Shown one piece after another: positions 1-9,332 of a stretch of 64,000 nt of DNA; within the stretch, counting starts at the first letter, position 1, and every line of letters starts with the position of its first letter. The stretch comes from an uncultured Myxococcales bacterium (GTDB lineage Bacteria; Myxococcota_A; UBA9042). Under the pieces are notes generated by a model. It did no database searches. It had not been told where the DNA came from and saw only the letters and a list, made by a program, of their open reading frames with translations. The stretch is from contig CAISBR010000021.1 in assembly GCA_903883645.1 (NCBI GenBank), forward strand, positions 1 to 64,000, in the 5' to 3' direction. Both the position numbers and the translations under genes were made by a program.

Positions 1-1
1 G

Positions 2-1030
2 CAGAGCGAGGTGATGCAAAACCAGAACGAGCGCATCGACTTGGGGCGGCAAGCGCGGTTTTCGCTCGACCACATGCGCGCCGATTTGACCTCGCTTGGC
101 TCGAATACTTCGCCCAATACCGCAATAGATCCGTCGGTTTGTCCCAAGCCGGTGCCGGCGCTGCGGGTGCTCAGCCTTGCGCTCGACCAGAGCTATGTGG
201 CCGCAGCCGAACTCAATCCCAACGTCAAACCCGCGGCGCTGACGCTCTTTGGCAGCCTAGATGTCAAGGCGCGCTACCGCACGGCGTCGATCGAAGGCGA
301 TCAGGTGCGGCTGTACGACGACGGTACGCTGCCCGCCAGCCAAGAAGCGTGGGACGAGACATTCAGTAAAGACAAGTACTTGCACATTAGCGGCGCGGAC
401 GGTTCGCAGATGTTCTTTGCGATCGACTCGGGTAGCCAGTCGTCGGCGCTGGTCAAGGTAGTCGGGACGATTCCGCGCATCGCCGCTGGAGTGACCTGCG
501 GTTACCAGGGCCTGGGCACCAACTACACCGTGGATGTGCAGAATTTTGTTCGGTATCGCGTGATTGCCGATACCCGGCCCGGCGCGCCCAAGTCGACGAC
601 CGGCGCAGCCACCCAGACGCTGCTGGTGCGCGAGAACCTCGATATCGATGGTCTGACGGTCAAGGGGCAGCTGATCTTGGCCGAAAATGCTGTAGATCTG
701 CAGTTGTACGACATGGGCATGGACATCGACCCGGCGGCGGACTCGGTGAAGATGAAGGTCTATCCGCTGACGTCGGACGTCGTGTTCGAAGGTGGCGATG
801 GGCCGCTGGGCACCACCACGGCGGCGCGGCCTGAGAGTCTGCGCTTTTTGACCGTCAAGCTGTCGCTACGGGGCACGTGGCCGGTCAAGCGACTCGTGCA
901 CAAGGCCCGCGAGGTCGCATGGCAACCGCTGACCACATGGCTACTTGCCGGCGAGAATGAGGGGGCCCACGCGGTCACGACTGCGGCGACGCGGGTGTCG
1001 CTGCCAACGCTGGTTTCGCGTAATTTGTAA
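2..1030 (+). CDS. PilW-like minor type IV pilus protein (5' end cut by the window)
   Basis: The reading frame is open to the left edge, so the true start and the prepilin leader with its hydrophobic N-terminal helix lie outside the window. The first visible residues (QNERIDLGRQARFSLDHMR, then a DLTSLGSN stretch) look like the segment that follows the helix in PilW-type minor pseudopilins. The rest is a Gly/Ser/Thr-rich beta domain of about 300 residues with few motifs. A PilX-like and a PilY1-like gene follow at short spacing, the usual minor-pilin order, so it probably belongs to the pilus tip/priming complex. The GTG at 11 and ATG at 14 are internal Met/Val codons rather than starts. The family call rests on the N-terminal pattern and the neighbours; the beta domain alone would not identify it. 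Confidence 0.75.
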   Translation, partial: QSEVMQNQNERIDLGRQARFSLDHMRADLTSLGSNTSPNTAIDPSVCPKPVPALRVLSLALDQSYVAAAELNPNVKPAALTLFGSLDVKARYRTASIEGDQVRLYDDGTLPASQEAWDETFSKDKYLHISGADGSQMFFAIDSGSQSSALVKVVGTIPRIAAGVTCGYQGLGTNYTVDVQNFVRYRVIADTRPGAPKSTTGAATQTLLVRENLDIDGLTVKGQLILAENAVDLQLYDMGMDIDPAADSVKMKVYPLTSDVVFEGGDGPLGTTTAARPESLRFLTVKLSLRGTWPVKRLVHKAREVAWQPLTTWLLAGENEGAHAVTTAATRVSLPTLVSRNL

Positions 1031-1054
1031 GTAATTTCATAGCCACCGAGCGCC

Positions 1055-1663
1055 ATGTCGCGCGCCCGGCACGAGGCCACCGTGAGCTACCAACCTGCCA
1101 CCGATGCCCAGCCGCCGCACCCCGCGCGCGTGCCCGTCAATCAGCGCGGCATGGTGATGATGATGGTGCTGCTCATGCTTGGGGTGCTGTCGCTGCTGGC
1201 CAGCGCGGCGGCGGTGCGCACGGCCATGGACCTGCGCGAAGGTGGCGCGGAGCGGCTGACCCGGGCGTCGTACCGCTTGGGCGAGGCCGGTACCCTGGGC
1301 GTGCTGACGCTAGCCTCGCAGATGCAGGGCGGTTTTTCAGACTACATTGCCGCCAAGACCGATAAGTCGCTGTCGATGTCCGACATGGGCGACGGCCTGC
1401 TGGCGCTGACCGGAACAGATAATTCGTTTGGCCGCGAGCTGGGCGGCATTGGCGCCGTGGGCTTTACCACGCTGGTGCAAGATTCGGACGCAGCTTCGGC
1501 GGCGGGCTACGATGTGGGGCGCTACTGCTTCCGCACGTATCGCATGATCACAACGTCGCAACTGGGTTCGCTGGCGCCGACTAGCGTGCAGCAGGCGATG
1601 GTATCTGGGCAAACGCGGCTGCAAGCGACGATGACGGTGGGGCCGGTTCCATGTGGACAATAG
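1055..1663 (+). CDS. PilX-like minor type IV pilus assembly protein
   Basis: A protein of 202 residues with a hydrophilic N-terminus, then the motif NQRGMVMMMVLLMLGVLSLL and a single transmembrane helix at about residues 33-54. A Gly-x-x-x-hydrophobic helix of this kind is typical of PilX_N proteins, which are prepilin-like minor subunits assembled with PilV, PilW and PilY1. The soluble remainder is Ala/Gly-rich with no catalytic motif. It lies 24 bases after the PilW-like gene and overlaps the 5' side of the long PilY1-like frame. An alternative in-frame GTG start at 1082 has a better ribosome-binding site (GAGG five bases upstream) and would remove nine residues. Function is inferred from helix type and position in the cluster. 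Confidence 0.7.
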   Translation: MSRARHEATVSYQPATDAQPPHPARVPVNQRGMVMMMVLLMLGVLSLLASAAAVRTAMDLREGGAERLTRASYRLGEAGTLGVLTLASQMQGGFSDYIAAKTDKSLSMSDMGDGLLALTGTDNSFGRELGGIGAVGFTTLVQDSDAASAAGYDVGRYCFRTYRMITTSQLGSLAPTSVQQAMVSGQTRLQATMTVGPVPCGQ

Positions 1664-1683
1664 CGGCAAGAACGGAGGCCACG

Positions 1684-4600
1684 ATGCGCACCCACATGAA
1701 TTTGCGTCGGATTGGCCTCTGGTGTGGCGTGAGCGCACTCATTGCAGCGCAAGCGGTGTCGGCGTGGGCCGCGGTGTTGCCCGAAGTGCTGTTGATCGTC
1801 GATTCGTCGACCTCGATGCAGTATCGCCTGTTTGGCGACCAAGCGCCGGTGTGCGGGCAGACAGGGGTAGCCGACGGCCGCTCGCGCTGGGTGGCAGCGC
1901 ACGAGATCATTGGCGGATCGTACTTGAGCTACTCGTGCACCCAGCAGGCACTGCCGGCGCTGCCCGAGGCGCTCGCTCCCCCGGCGCCGGCCAATGGCGC
2001 GGTCAAGTGCATCCCGGGCTTGCCGATGACCATGGTCTCGGGCAGCGCCTGCCCCAGCGAGGGGCCCACCGTCGCGACCATTCCGAGCGGCAAGACCGGC
2101 TTGGGTGTCAGCTCGAGCACGCCTGCCGGCCAAGACGGTCTGCTCGACACCTTTGGCCCCGGCGCCAAGTTCGCCCTGCTCCTGAGCGACTCAGTGCTGA
2201 ACAAGGGCTCGACCGCCGCGGCCGGATTCTCGTTTGGCCCTGATATGACAAGTTATTGGGGCGCGGCGAACCTGGGTATGCAAGACCCATTTGTTGCGGG
2301 CACGAACAGCGTGGCGATTACCCGCCCCGACGACTTGGCCTCGCGCGCCGCCACCTACACGGCGATTCAAAACGCGCTGGTGAATCAGGTGGCCAACGGT
2401 CCGACCCCGCTTGGGCGGCAACTGCTCGATGCGCTTGCTTATTTGAGCCCGGGTACCTATCAAGACGCTCACTTTAAGACGCTGGCCGAAGACCCGGTCA
2501 ACGGCGATCAATACGCCAAGTGCCGGTCGCGTTTGGCGGTGGTGATTTCGGACGGCGGCAGCAACCTCGACGATGGCAGCTCGGATGGCCGCGCCACGGC
2601 GCTGCTCACTGCGTCGAAGCTCTGGGCGATGGGGGTGCCTGTCTACGTAATTGCGGTGGGGCACCCGGCCGATGGCGCGTTTGGCCCGCCGGCGGCCGAT
2701 CTGCAGTTCTTAAAGGACTTGGCGGCTGCTGGTGGCACCACCACGGCGATCCTGGCCTCGACGCCCTACGATGCGGTCAAGGCGCTGGCCCCGGCGCTCA
2801 CAGCGGCGTCGAACGACGTGCAGGTGTTTACCCATCCGATTGTGACGCTGGCGACCGGAGTTGTGACCGATGTGCAGCACGGCTTTGAGGGCTCGTCGAA
2901 CTTCAACATCAGCCAGCCGCTGCGCTCGGGTGGCACCATCGAGCAACGCATCTACGCCTGCACGGCAGCGTGCAAGAATTCGGCCACGCCAGAACTGGCA
3001 CAAGTATGCGAAATTTTAGACTATGGTAGCATCCTAAAGGCGCGCGCAACGCCTCGCTTGATCTACACGATGGCCAGCGGCGTGCGCGAAGGCTTGACCG
3101 CTAGTAACGTCACGTCGACGGAATTCGGCATTGGTACCGTGGGTTTGCAGCCCAAGCTTGAGCCAAGTGTGCTCGGCGATTGTGTGACCAATGGCGCGTT
3201 CGACTTGGCGGTGCTGAGCGACCGCGAGGCATTTAAGCAACGGCTAATCGACATTTTGTACGGTAAAACGGGTACTTGCCGCGCAACTACGCCGCTCGGT
3301 GCCCCCGCCAAGTCGACCCCGGCGGTGATTGAGCCGGCCGACCGCAATGGCCTGCGCGAGCCCAGCTTTCAGACCTATAGCAAGACCACTGTGCCCACAT
3401 CAGCTAGCTATTCGGGTGCAAATCCGCCGGGTTCGGCCGGGCGGCCCACGGTGCTTTACGCGGCGACGCACGATGGCGTGTTGCACTCCTTTCGCACCGA
3501 CCGCAATCCGACCATTACCACGCCGAATAAGTCGGTGGCGGGCGACGAGATGTGGGCGTGGCTGCCATCGTTCAACTTGCGCAAATTGGCGTCGCTTAAG
3601 CTAGTTACCACGCCTGAGGCCTCGTATCTGGGCGGCGCGGTCACGGCGGGCCATGTGCAACTGCAGCGCTCGGCCGCGATGACGGATGTGCAGGCCGCTG
3701 CGGCATGGCGGGCGGTGGTGCTGGTGGGCGCGGGCGAGGCGGGCTCGGGCTACATGGCGCTGGATGTTACGGCCCCAGAAGACCCGCAATTGCTTTGGGA
3801 AATTGCACCCGACCACCATTGTTATGGCCCTGGAGCTACCTTGTCCGGCGTGCCCGGACCGCGCTGCCTGACCACCACCACCTTCCAGAATCTGGGTCGG
3901 TCGGTGCCCAAGCCGTTGATCGCCAATCTGTATTTTGGGGTCGGCAGTGAAACCCCTGTCCAGCGCGCGGTGGCGGTGGTGCCGCTGGGGATGCCATCGG
4001 CCCAAAGCGGCGTGAACAACTACGGTGTCGACGGCTTGGGCAAGCGGGGTGTGCTCGTAGTCGACCTGGCGAGCGGTCAGAAGATCCGCGAGTTTGCTAA
4101 CAATGACCTAGACTTAACAGGACTGCCCACCGCCGTGACCAGTGCCGACGATGTGGGCTACTTCTACGGTGACCCGGCCTGCTACAACGCCACCGCGGGC
4201 CAGCTCGTCACGCGCTGCTTCTTGGGCGATTCCAAGGGCTTGCTGTGGCGGATGGACCTGTCGGACGCCAACCCAGCCAAGTGGACCATCGCCTTCTTTC
4301 ACGATGCCTACGGCGGCCCCGGCACACCCGCGGCCAACGTGCTGCCCATTGGCTCGGCCAATCGCGTGCCCATCCTGGCGGCACCCAGCTTGGCGTCGAC
4401 GACGGCCGCCCGACTCGTCGTCAGCTACGGCACCGGCGGCATCGGCGACTCTGCGTCAAGCACGCGAATCCACATGGTCTATTCTCTTACCGAGGACCAG
4501 CTGACTTTGGGCAATGGCAGCACCCGGCCGGTCGCGACGGTCAACTGGGTGCAGGTTCTAGCTGCGTTCGAGCGGTTTATCGGCCCGCCGGTGGTGTTTG

Positions 4601-5073
4601 CGCTCAATACCTACTGGGCCAGCTTCGCCATTGCGAGTGAGGGTGCGTGCGAGACGGGTACGGGGCGCATCTGGGGCGCTCGCTTCGACAAGCCGCTGAA
4701 CCCGTCGGACACCACGACCCTTGCTGGCGCGTTTGCCAACCCCAATGGCTCGGCGACGAAGGTGGTGTCGCTCGATATTGGAACGGACCGGCCGTCGCCG
4801 GTTGACGTGCAAGCGGTGCCTGGCTGTCGCGGCAACTGCAGCCCTACGGATTCAAAGTGCGTTGGCTCGCTGACGGGCGCGGCGGCCGCGCAGGCTCTCG
4901 GTGCGGCGCGACCCCGCTATGCTGTGGGCGTAGCGACGCCCAACGCTGCGGTGCAAGGTGCCGGCCAGGCGCCCAAGTCGGGTACCCAGCCCTCGGTGGG
5001 CACGGTGACGCACGACGTGCCGCAGCCGCGGACCGCAGCGGTAGTCACGGGCTGGGACCTGCTGGTGGACTAA
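1684..5073 (+). CDS. pilY1: PilY1-like pilus tip/biogenesis protein with VWA and beta-propeller domains
   Basis: The start at 1684 was chosen because GGAGG lies five bases upstream; an ATG at 1651 would lie inside the PilX-like gene. The 1129-residue product has a signal peptide ending near AVSAWA. It then has a von Willebrand factor A domain whose MIDAS motif DSSTS starts at about residue 40, with further VWA segments (VVISDGGSNLDDGSSDG). The C-terminal half carries PilY1-type propeller sequence, including LYAATHDGVLHSF and WAWLPSFNL. Known PilY1 proteins sit at the pilus base or tip, promote assembly and can act in adhesion or surface sensing, often with calcium bound in the propeller. Many cysteines are present, suggesting disulfides in an exported protein. 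It is the last recognisable gene of the minor-pilin set. Confidence 0.88.
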   Translation: MRTHMNLRRIGLWCGVSALIAAQAVSAWAAVLPEVLLIVDSSTSMQYRLFGDQAPVCGQTGVADGRSRWVAAHEIIGGSYLSYSCTQQALPALPEALAPPAPANGAVKCIPGLPMTMVSGSACPSEGPTVATIPSGKTGLGVSSSTPAGQDGLLDTFGPGAKFALLLSDSVLNKGSTAAAGFSFGPDMTSYWGAANLGMQDPFVAGTNSVAITRPDDLASRAATYTAIQNALVNQVANGPTPLGRQLLDALAYLSPGTYQDAHFKTLAEDPVNGDQYAKCRSRLAVVISDGGSNLDDGSSDGRATALLTASKLWAMGVPVYVIAVGHPADGAFGPPAADLQFLKDLAAAGGTTTAILASTPYDAVKALAPALTAASNDVQVFTHPIVTLATGVVTDVQHGFEGSSNFNISQPLRSGGTIEQRIYACTAACKNSATPELAQVCEILDYGSILKARATPRLIYTMASGVREGLTASNVTSTEFGIGTVGLQPKLEPSVLGDCVTNGAFDLAVLSDREAFKQRLIDILYGKTGTCRATTPLGAPAKSTPAVIEPADRNGLREPSFQTYSKTTVPTSASYSGANPPGSAGRPTVLYAATHDGVLHSFRTDRNPTITTPNKSVAGDEMWAWLPSFNLRKLASLKLVTTPEASYLGGAVTAGHVQLQRSAAMTDVQAAAAWRAVVLVGAGEAGSGYMALDVTAPEDPQLLWEIAPDHHCYGPGATLSGVPGPRCLTTTTFQNLGRSVPKPLIANLYFGVGSETPVQRAVAVVPLGMPSAQSGVNNYGVDGLGKRGVLVVDLASGQKIREFANNDLDLTGLPTAVTSADDVGYFYGDPACYNATAGQLVTRCFLGDSKGLLWRMDLSDANPAKWTIAFFHDAYGGPGTPAANVLPIGSANRVPILAAPSLASTTAARLVVSYGTGGIGDSASSTRIHMVYSLTEDQLTLGNGSTRPVATVNWVQVLAAFERFIGPPVVFALNTYWASFAIASEGACETGTGRIWGARFDKPLNPSDTTTLAGAFANPNGSATKVVSLDIGTDRPSPVDVQAVPGCRGNCSPTDSKCVGSLTGAAAAQALGAARPRYAVGVATPNAAVQGAGQAPKSGTQPSVGTVTHDVPQPRTAAVVTGWDLLVD

Positions 5074-5481
5074 GTGCAACACCATGCTATTGCACTATTA
5101 GTTCTGCCGCTTGTGCTGGTTGGGGGGCTGGCTTGCCAACCCGAGTCGCCGCCCGCGCCGCGGCGCCCCTTGCCGCGAACCCTGGCCAAGCCCAGCGACG
5201 AGTCGCCCTGCCTGGGTGGGCTGCTCTGCGAAGATAGGCAGCTGGTGGCTGGATTTCGCCTGCCGCGCCATTGCCAGCCGCTGCATACCAGCCCACAGCT
5301 CCTGGTCTGCCGCGTCGAAGGGCCCAACCTGGCGACGCGTGTAGACGAGTTCTTAGCTAGTCGGTACAAGCAGTTGCAGCGCGAGCAGCCGGGCATCTAC
5401 CAGGTGAACGGAGCCGAAGCGGTGTTGCGGGTGCGCGTCACGGGCGATCGCGCCGACTTTAGCGTGATGCGGGCGAATTGA
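5074..5481 (+). CDS. small exported protein, possible lipoprotein, downstream of the PilY1-like gene
   Basis: This 135-residue protein starts at a GTG directly after the PilY1-like stop codon, so translation is probably coupled. The N-terminus is a hydrophobic export signal (LLVLPLVLVGGLACQ). The Cys could be a lipidation site, but the -3 residue is Gly, so the lipobox is not canonical. Pro/Arg-rich sequence follows, then a compact domain with four cysteines (CLGGLLC, CQP, VCRVEG) and an amphipathic helix near FLASRYKQLQREQ. I recognise no family. Position suggests a role in pilus assembly or in anchoring the tip protein, but this is inference from neighbourhood only. Confidence 0.6.
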   Translation: MQHHAIALLVLPLVLVGGLACQPESPPAPRRPLPRTLAKPSDESPCLGGLLCEDRQLVAGFRLPRHCQPLHTSPQLLVCRVEGPNLATRVDEFLASRYKQLQREQPGIYQVNGAEAVLRVRVTGDRADFSVMRAN

Positions 5482-5547
5482 CGGAACGGGCGCGCTGCCC
5501 TTATGGTGACAGCCGCGGCTAGCCGGCCGCCGCCACCCAAGGATGCC

Positions 5548-5928
5548 ATGTCGACCTACCAGACCAGTGAGCTTTTTGTGGCCTCGACCGACGACTTGCC
5601 CTGGGCCTGTGCTCCGGCGCGCGGTGTGTCGTACAAGTCGCTGCGGTTTGACCCCGATACCGGCGCAGGTGTCGTGCTGATCCACATGACGCCGCATACC
5701 CGCTACCCGCAGACGCTGGCGCACGACGGCATGGACGTGATTGTGCTCGATGGTGAGGCGACCGTGGCGGGTCACGCGTTGCAGCGCGGCGGCTTTGCGC
5801 ATGTGCCGCCCGGCACGGTCGATCAGCCCGCGACGACAAAGGGTTGCGTGCTGTACGCCACATTTAGTGGGCGCATCGAACACGTGCATCCCGACCCGAT
5901 TGCCGGCGAGCCGCCGATGATCCCTTAA
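5548..5928 (+). CDS. cupin protein, ChrR-like anti-sigma type
   Basis: A 126-residue single-domain protein. The start at 5548 (MSTYQTSELF) was chosen over an in-frame ATG at 5503 because AGGA lies just upstream and the domain begins there. The segment GVSYKSLRFDPDTGAGVVLI followed by HMTPHTRYPQTLAHDGMDVIVLDGEA matches the cupin fold of ChrR-type anti-sigma factors and related stand-alone cupins. One metal-ligand-type His is visible (AHDG). The second cupin motif reads PPGTVDQP, with Asp where these proteins normally have His, so metal binding may be altered or lost. No sigma factor gene lies beside it. It converges on the aldo/keto reductase with a 12-base gap. Biological role unknown. Confidence 0.75.
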   Translation: MSTYQTSELFVASTDDLPWACAPARGVSYKSLRFDPDTGAGVVLIHMTPHTRYPQTLAHDGMDVIVLDGEATVAGHALQRGGFAHVPPGTVDQPATTKGCVLYATFSGRIEHVHPDPIAGEPPMIP

Positions 5929-5940
5929 TGTTTTAAGCAG

Positions 5941-6906
5941 TTATCCGCGAAAGCTGCCCACGATGCGGTCGACATCGGCCCACATCGTTTCGTGATCGAG
6001 CCACTCGGCGGCGTGCGCATTGGCCTCGACTTGCTCGGGCCGCTTCGCCCCTGCGATCGCCAGCGTAATTCCGGGTTGCCGCAGTGCCCACGCGATCGCC
6101 AGGGCCGGCAGCGTCGCGCCGTGGCGTTTCGCCAACAATTGCAGACGACTGACGATGGTGAGCGCGCGCAACATGCGACTGCCCTGAAAGCGGTCGTCGC
6201 GGGCGCGCAGGTCGCTTTCGGCAAAGCGGCTGGTCGCGTTGAACTTGCCGGTGAGCAGGCCGCGGCACAGGGGTTCGTAGGCCAGGGTACTCAACGGCTC
6301 GTTGCGGCCGGGGAAGTCGAGCACAAGCGGCTGCAATTCCGCTTCAAATTCGCGGCGTAACATCGAGTAGGGTGTTTGGAGCGTGTCGATGCCGCCCGCC
6401 GTGGCCGCTTGCCGAAGCGTCGCCGCGTTGTAATTACACAGACCGATGTAGCGAACCTTGCCTTCGTCGCGCAGGCGGTACAGCTCTGCCAGCGTGTCGC
6501 CAATCGGCGTGCCGAGCTCGCACGGCCAGTGAACTTGAACGAGATCAAGGCGTTCAAGCCCAAGTCGCTGTAGACTCGACTCAATATCGGCGCGCACGTG
6601 GGCCGGCGTAAGGTCGCTGCGGGCGTGCATCCCCTCGCCGTCCCAGCGGACACCGACCTTGGTGGCGACTACCACGTCGCGCAGCCTGGAACCCAAGGCG
6701 CGTACAAGGATTTCGTCGGCGTGGCCATGGCCGTAGAGCGGCGCCGTATCGAACCAGTTGATGCCCAGGTCAAGGGCGCGGCGGACGGCGGCGATGCTGT
6801 CCTCGTCGCGGACGTCGTCGCCCCACCAGAGGCCGCCCATGGCCCAACAGCCAACGCCGACCACCGAGAGCCCTAGGTCGGTGCCGGCCAAACGGCGCAG
6901 CTTCAT
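5941..6906 (-). CDS. aldo/keto reductase family oxidoreductase
   Basis: A 321-residue TIM-barrel protein of normal family length, starting MKLRRLAGTDLGLSVVGVG. The catalytic tetrad is complete: Asp53 and Tyr58 in FDTAPLYG, Lys83 in VATKVG and His126 in VQVHWP. The NADPH-binding C-terminal part is present (LAIAWALRQPGITLAIAGAKRPEQVEAN). Family members reduce aldehydes and ketones or act on sugar-type substrates with NADPH; the substrate cannot be read from sequence. The GYF_2 gene lies 32 bases upstream on the same strand, so the two may be cotranscribed, though no functional link is obvious. The gene is intact. Confidence 0.93.
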   Translation of the reverse strand: MKLRRLAGTDLGLSVVGVGCWAMGGLWWGDDVRDEDSIAAVRRALDLGINWFDTAPLYGHGHADEILVRALGSRLRDVVVATKVGVRWDGEGMHARSDLTPAHVRADIESSLQRLGLERLDLVQVHWPCELGTPIGDTLAELYRLRDEGKVRYIGLCNYNAATLRQAATAGGIDTLQTPYSMLRREFEAELQPLVLDFPGRNEPLSTLAYEPLCRGLLTGKFNATSRFAESDLRARDDRFQGSRMLRALTIVSRLQLLAKRHGATLPALAIAWALRQPGITLAIAGAKRPEQVEANAHAAEWLDHETMWADVDRIVGSFRG

Positions 6907-6938
6907 GGGGTTTCCTTTTGTAGGTGCGGCGGGCGGAA

Positions 6939-7406
6939 CTACTTCTTCTTGCCGGCGTCGAGGTCGGCGACCGACAGCGAGAACTTCTTGCGCAACTCTT
7001 CGGGGACGGGGGGCAGATTCTCGAACTTATCGCCCGCTTCCATCGGCGCCAGCTCGCTGGGAGTCAGGCCGCCCTCTTCGTAGGTGACGGCCGACATGAA
7101 CCACGAGGTTTCGCTGAACTTCTTGCTGCGTTTCTTGTCGGCGGCGGTGGCGGCGGGCGTCGCGGCGGCCTGAGCGGCGGCCGGAGCGGCAGCAACTGCA
7201 GGTGCGGCGGCAGGTTTGGCGCCACCCGCCTGCACGGCCTTCCATGCATCGGCGAGCTCAGCAACCTGGGTCGCGCCTACCCACTTTTGCATGCGGCCGT
7301 CGAAGACGAATTCGTCGGAGCGCAGACTGCCGTTTTTGACCATGTCGATCAGCGCCTGGATGGGGAACTCCTTGGGTTGACCGTCGCGCTGGATGTAGAA
7401 GCTCAT
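6939..7406 (-). CDS. GYF_2 (DUF4339) domain protein
   Basis: The start at 7406 gives MSFYIQRDGQPKEFP and a 155-residue protein. The frame stays open further upstream, but without a plausible domain. Residues 3-52 form a GYF_2 domain (YIQRDGQ, ALIDMVKNGSL, DEFVFDGRMQKWVGATQV), a small protein-interaction fold common in Myxococcota and Planctomycetota. An Ala/Pro-rich linker of about 40 residues follows. The tail is charged and contains SKKFSETSWFMSAVTYEEGG and a Lys-rich end. No signal peptide or membrane segment is seen, so the protein is probably cytoplasmic. The partner is unknown. Confidence 0.8.
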   Translation of the reverse strand: MSFYIQRDGQPKEFPIQALIDMVKNGSLRSDEFVFDGRMQKWVGATQVAELADAWKAVQAGGAKPAAAPAVAAAPAAAQAAATPAATAADKKRSKKFSETSWFMSAVTYEEGGLTPSELAPMEAGDKFENLPPVPEELRKKFSLSVADLDAGKKK

Positions 7407-7670
7407 TGCGTCTCCGTGTTTCTGGGCTTGCGATTTCCTCACCGCGAGCGGCCCGCTTTGTGCGCGAACCGCCAGCGCAATTCGATGCAGGTCGCGCCGG
7501 GGAGTGGGCGGTACCAACGCCTCGGCGCGCTCAGCGACGCTATGCTACTCCACCACTGGCACTGTTGCAACGCTGGATCACCGAGACCGTCGCGCTTGCG
7601 GGGTGGGCTGCAACTCCTTGCGATGCTGTCGCCTCTCGCGTTTTCTCCTCGGCCACGGTAGCTTGTGGCC

Positions 7671-9332
7671 ATGTCGACTGCGCCCCAGCCGCCTTTGCAA
7701 ACCCCACCCGCCCGACGCCCGCTGCCGGTGGCCGTGTTGCTGGCCGTGGCGGTGCTGTGGGCATGGTACTGCCACCATTGGCCGTACCTGCAGACTGCTA
7801 ACGAAGCGATGCGCCTGTACTTTGTGCAGGCCGTGGCCGAGACGGGGCGGCCAGAGCTCGACCCCATTGTGGCCCGGCACCGCGTAACTCCGGTGGATCG
7901 AAGTGAGTTTGGCGGCCACGTCTATATGGACAAGGCGCCGGGTGCGTCGTTGCTCGCGCTGCCACTCTACCCCGCCATGCTGGAGCTGCAGCCCGATGTG
8001 GCGGGCGAGGGGCTGTGGAAATTCGGCTACTTGGCCACACTAGCGACGATGGCCGTGCCGCTGCTGCTGGCTCTGTATGCCATGGCGCGCTATCTGGCGG
8101 CGATCGGGCTGGCGCCGCGGTCGGTGGCGGTCACGGTCGTGGCGCTGGCTACGGCGAGTCCGCTGCTGGTGTATGCCTCGCTGTTCTTTGGCCACGCGCT
8201 GGCGGCTGCGGCGATTGGCGTGGCGTTCTTTGCGATTGCGGGAAGGGATGGGCGGCCGAGTCGGCGTGCGCGTTGGCTGGCGGGAGCGGCGCTGGGCTTG
8301 GGCGGGCTGACCGATACCCCTGTGTTTGTGCTGGCCGCGGGCGTGGTGCTGTATGCGTGGCTGCGCTGCGCGCCGCTGCCTACGGCGGGGCAGGGGTGGC
8401 GGGCATGGCAGGTGCCGGCGCGGCTGCGGCAGACGGCGCCGATTTGGGGTGGTCTAGCGATCGGTGCAGTGTTGCAGTTGCTGTATAATCAATGGGTTCT
8501 AGGGCATCCGCTGCACTTCACCTACCAGTACAAGGGTGACCAGCAGCTCAAGGCCATTATGGACACGGGTTTCTTAGGCTTTCGGCCGCCGCAGGCCGAT
8601 GCGCTGGTGGGTCTGCTTTTGTCGGCGCGGCGCGGGCTGTTCTACCATGCCCCGTGGCTGGCGGCGGCGGCGTTGGGGCTGGGTTGGCGGGCGGCGTCGC
8701 CTGCGGTGTCGGCTGGGCAGCGGCTCGATGCCTTGGCCGCGCTCGGACTTGCGGGGGCTTACACGCTGCTGGTATCGGGCTTTGCCGACTGGCCGGCGGG
8801 CGACTGTGCCGGTCCGCGCCACCTGCTGCCGATTGTGCCGCTGCTAGGTTGGGGCCTGGGTCTGACCCTTGAGGCGCCGCTGAAGTGGTGGCTGCGGGCC
8901 GGGTTATGGGCGTCGGTGGCGCTCGCCGTGGCCCTTCACGTACCCACGACCGCAACCTTTCCGTACCACTTTGCCCAGCTGGAGCGCCCTGTGCTTGAGC
9001 TTGGGGTACCGCTGCTGCTCCAGAGGGCGTTTTCGCCCAGCATTGGCCAGTGGCTGGGCTTGCCGGCCCTGGCTAGTTTTGTGCTGTTTATCCTGATGAT
9101 CACCGGCCTATGGCTGGCGGTGCTGCGGCGGCCCAAGCCCGACGTGGGCCCCGAGGCGCCGCGTTGGCAGAGCTGGGGAGCGACCGCGACGGTGCTCGTG
9201 ATCTGGGTGGTCGGTCTAACTTCGGTCGTGCCTGAACACCCTGGGCGCGCTGCAGAAGTGGGTCGCTATCGGGCCAGCGTGATGCTGCAACAGGGCGCAA
9301 AGGGCAAGGGGCACCACCTCGCGCGGCCCTAG
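7671..9332 (+). CDS. polytopic membrane protein, GT39/ArnT-like glycosyltransferase fold
   Basis: A 553-residue protein starting at the ATG at 7671; a GTG two codons upstream is less likely. It has about ten hydrophobic segments. The first periplasmic loop holds the pattern typical of lipid-linked-sugar glycosyltransferases (NEAMRLYFVQAVAETGRPELD, later VYMDKAPGASLLALPLYPAM). The MDKAPGxS segment resembles that seen in bacterial dolichyl-P-mannose mannosyltransferase-like and phospholipid carrier-dependent proteins. The acceptor and donor are unknown. The start region is divergent from the GYF_2 gene with about 265 bases between; I could not place a convincing promoter there. Its stop overlaps the stop of the convergent metallo-beta-lactamase gene by four bases. 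Confidence 0.72.
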   Translation: MSTAPQPPLQTPPARRPLPVAVLLAVAVLWAWYCHHWPYLQTANEAMRLYFVQAVAETGRPELDPIVARHRVTPVDRSEFGGHVYMDKAPGASLLALPLYPAMLELQPDVAGEGLWKFGYLATLATMAVPLLLALYAMARYLAAIGLAPRSVAVTVVALATASPLLVYASLFFGHALAAAAIGVAFFAIAGRDGRPSRRARWLAGAALGLGGLTDTPVFVLAAGVVLYAWLRCAPLPTAGQGWRAWQVPARLRQTAPIWGGLAIGAVLQLLYNQWVLGHPLHFTYQYKGDQQLKAIMDTGFLGFRPPQADALVGLLLSARRGLFYHAPWLAAAALGLGWRAASPAVSAGQRLDALAALGLAGAYTLLVSGFADWPAGDCAGPRHLLPIVPLLGWGLGLTLEAPLKWWLRAGLWASVALAVALHVPTTATFPYHFAQLERPVLELGVPLLLQRAFSPSIGQWLGLPALASFVLFILMITGLWLAVLRRPKPDVGPEAPRWQSWGATATVLVIWVVGLTSVVPEHPGRAAEVGRYRASVMLQQGAKGKGHHLARP

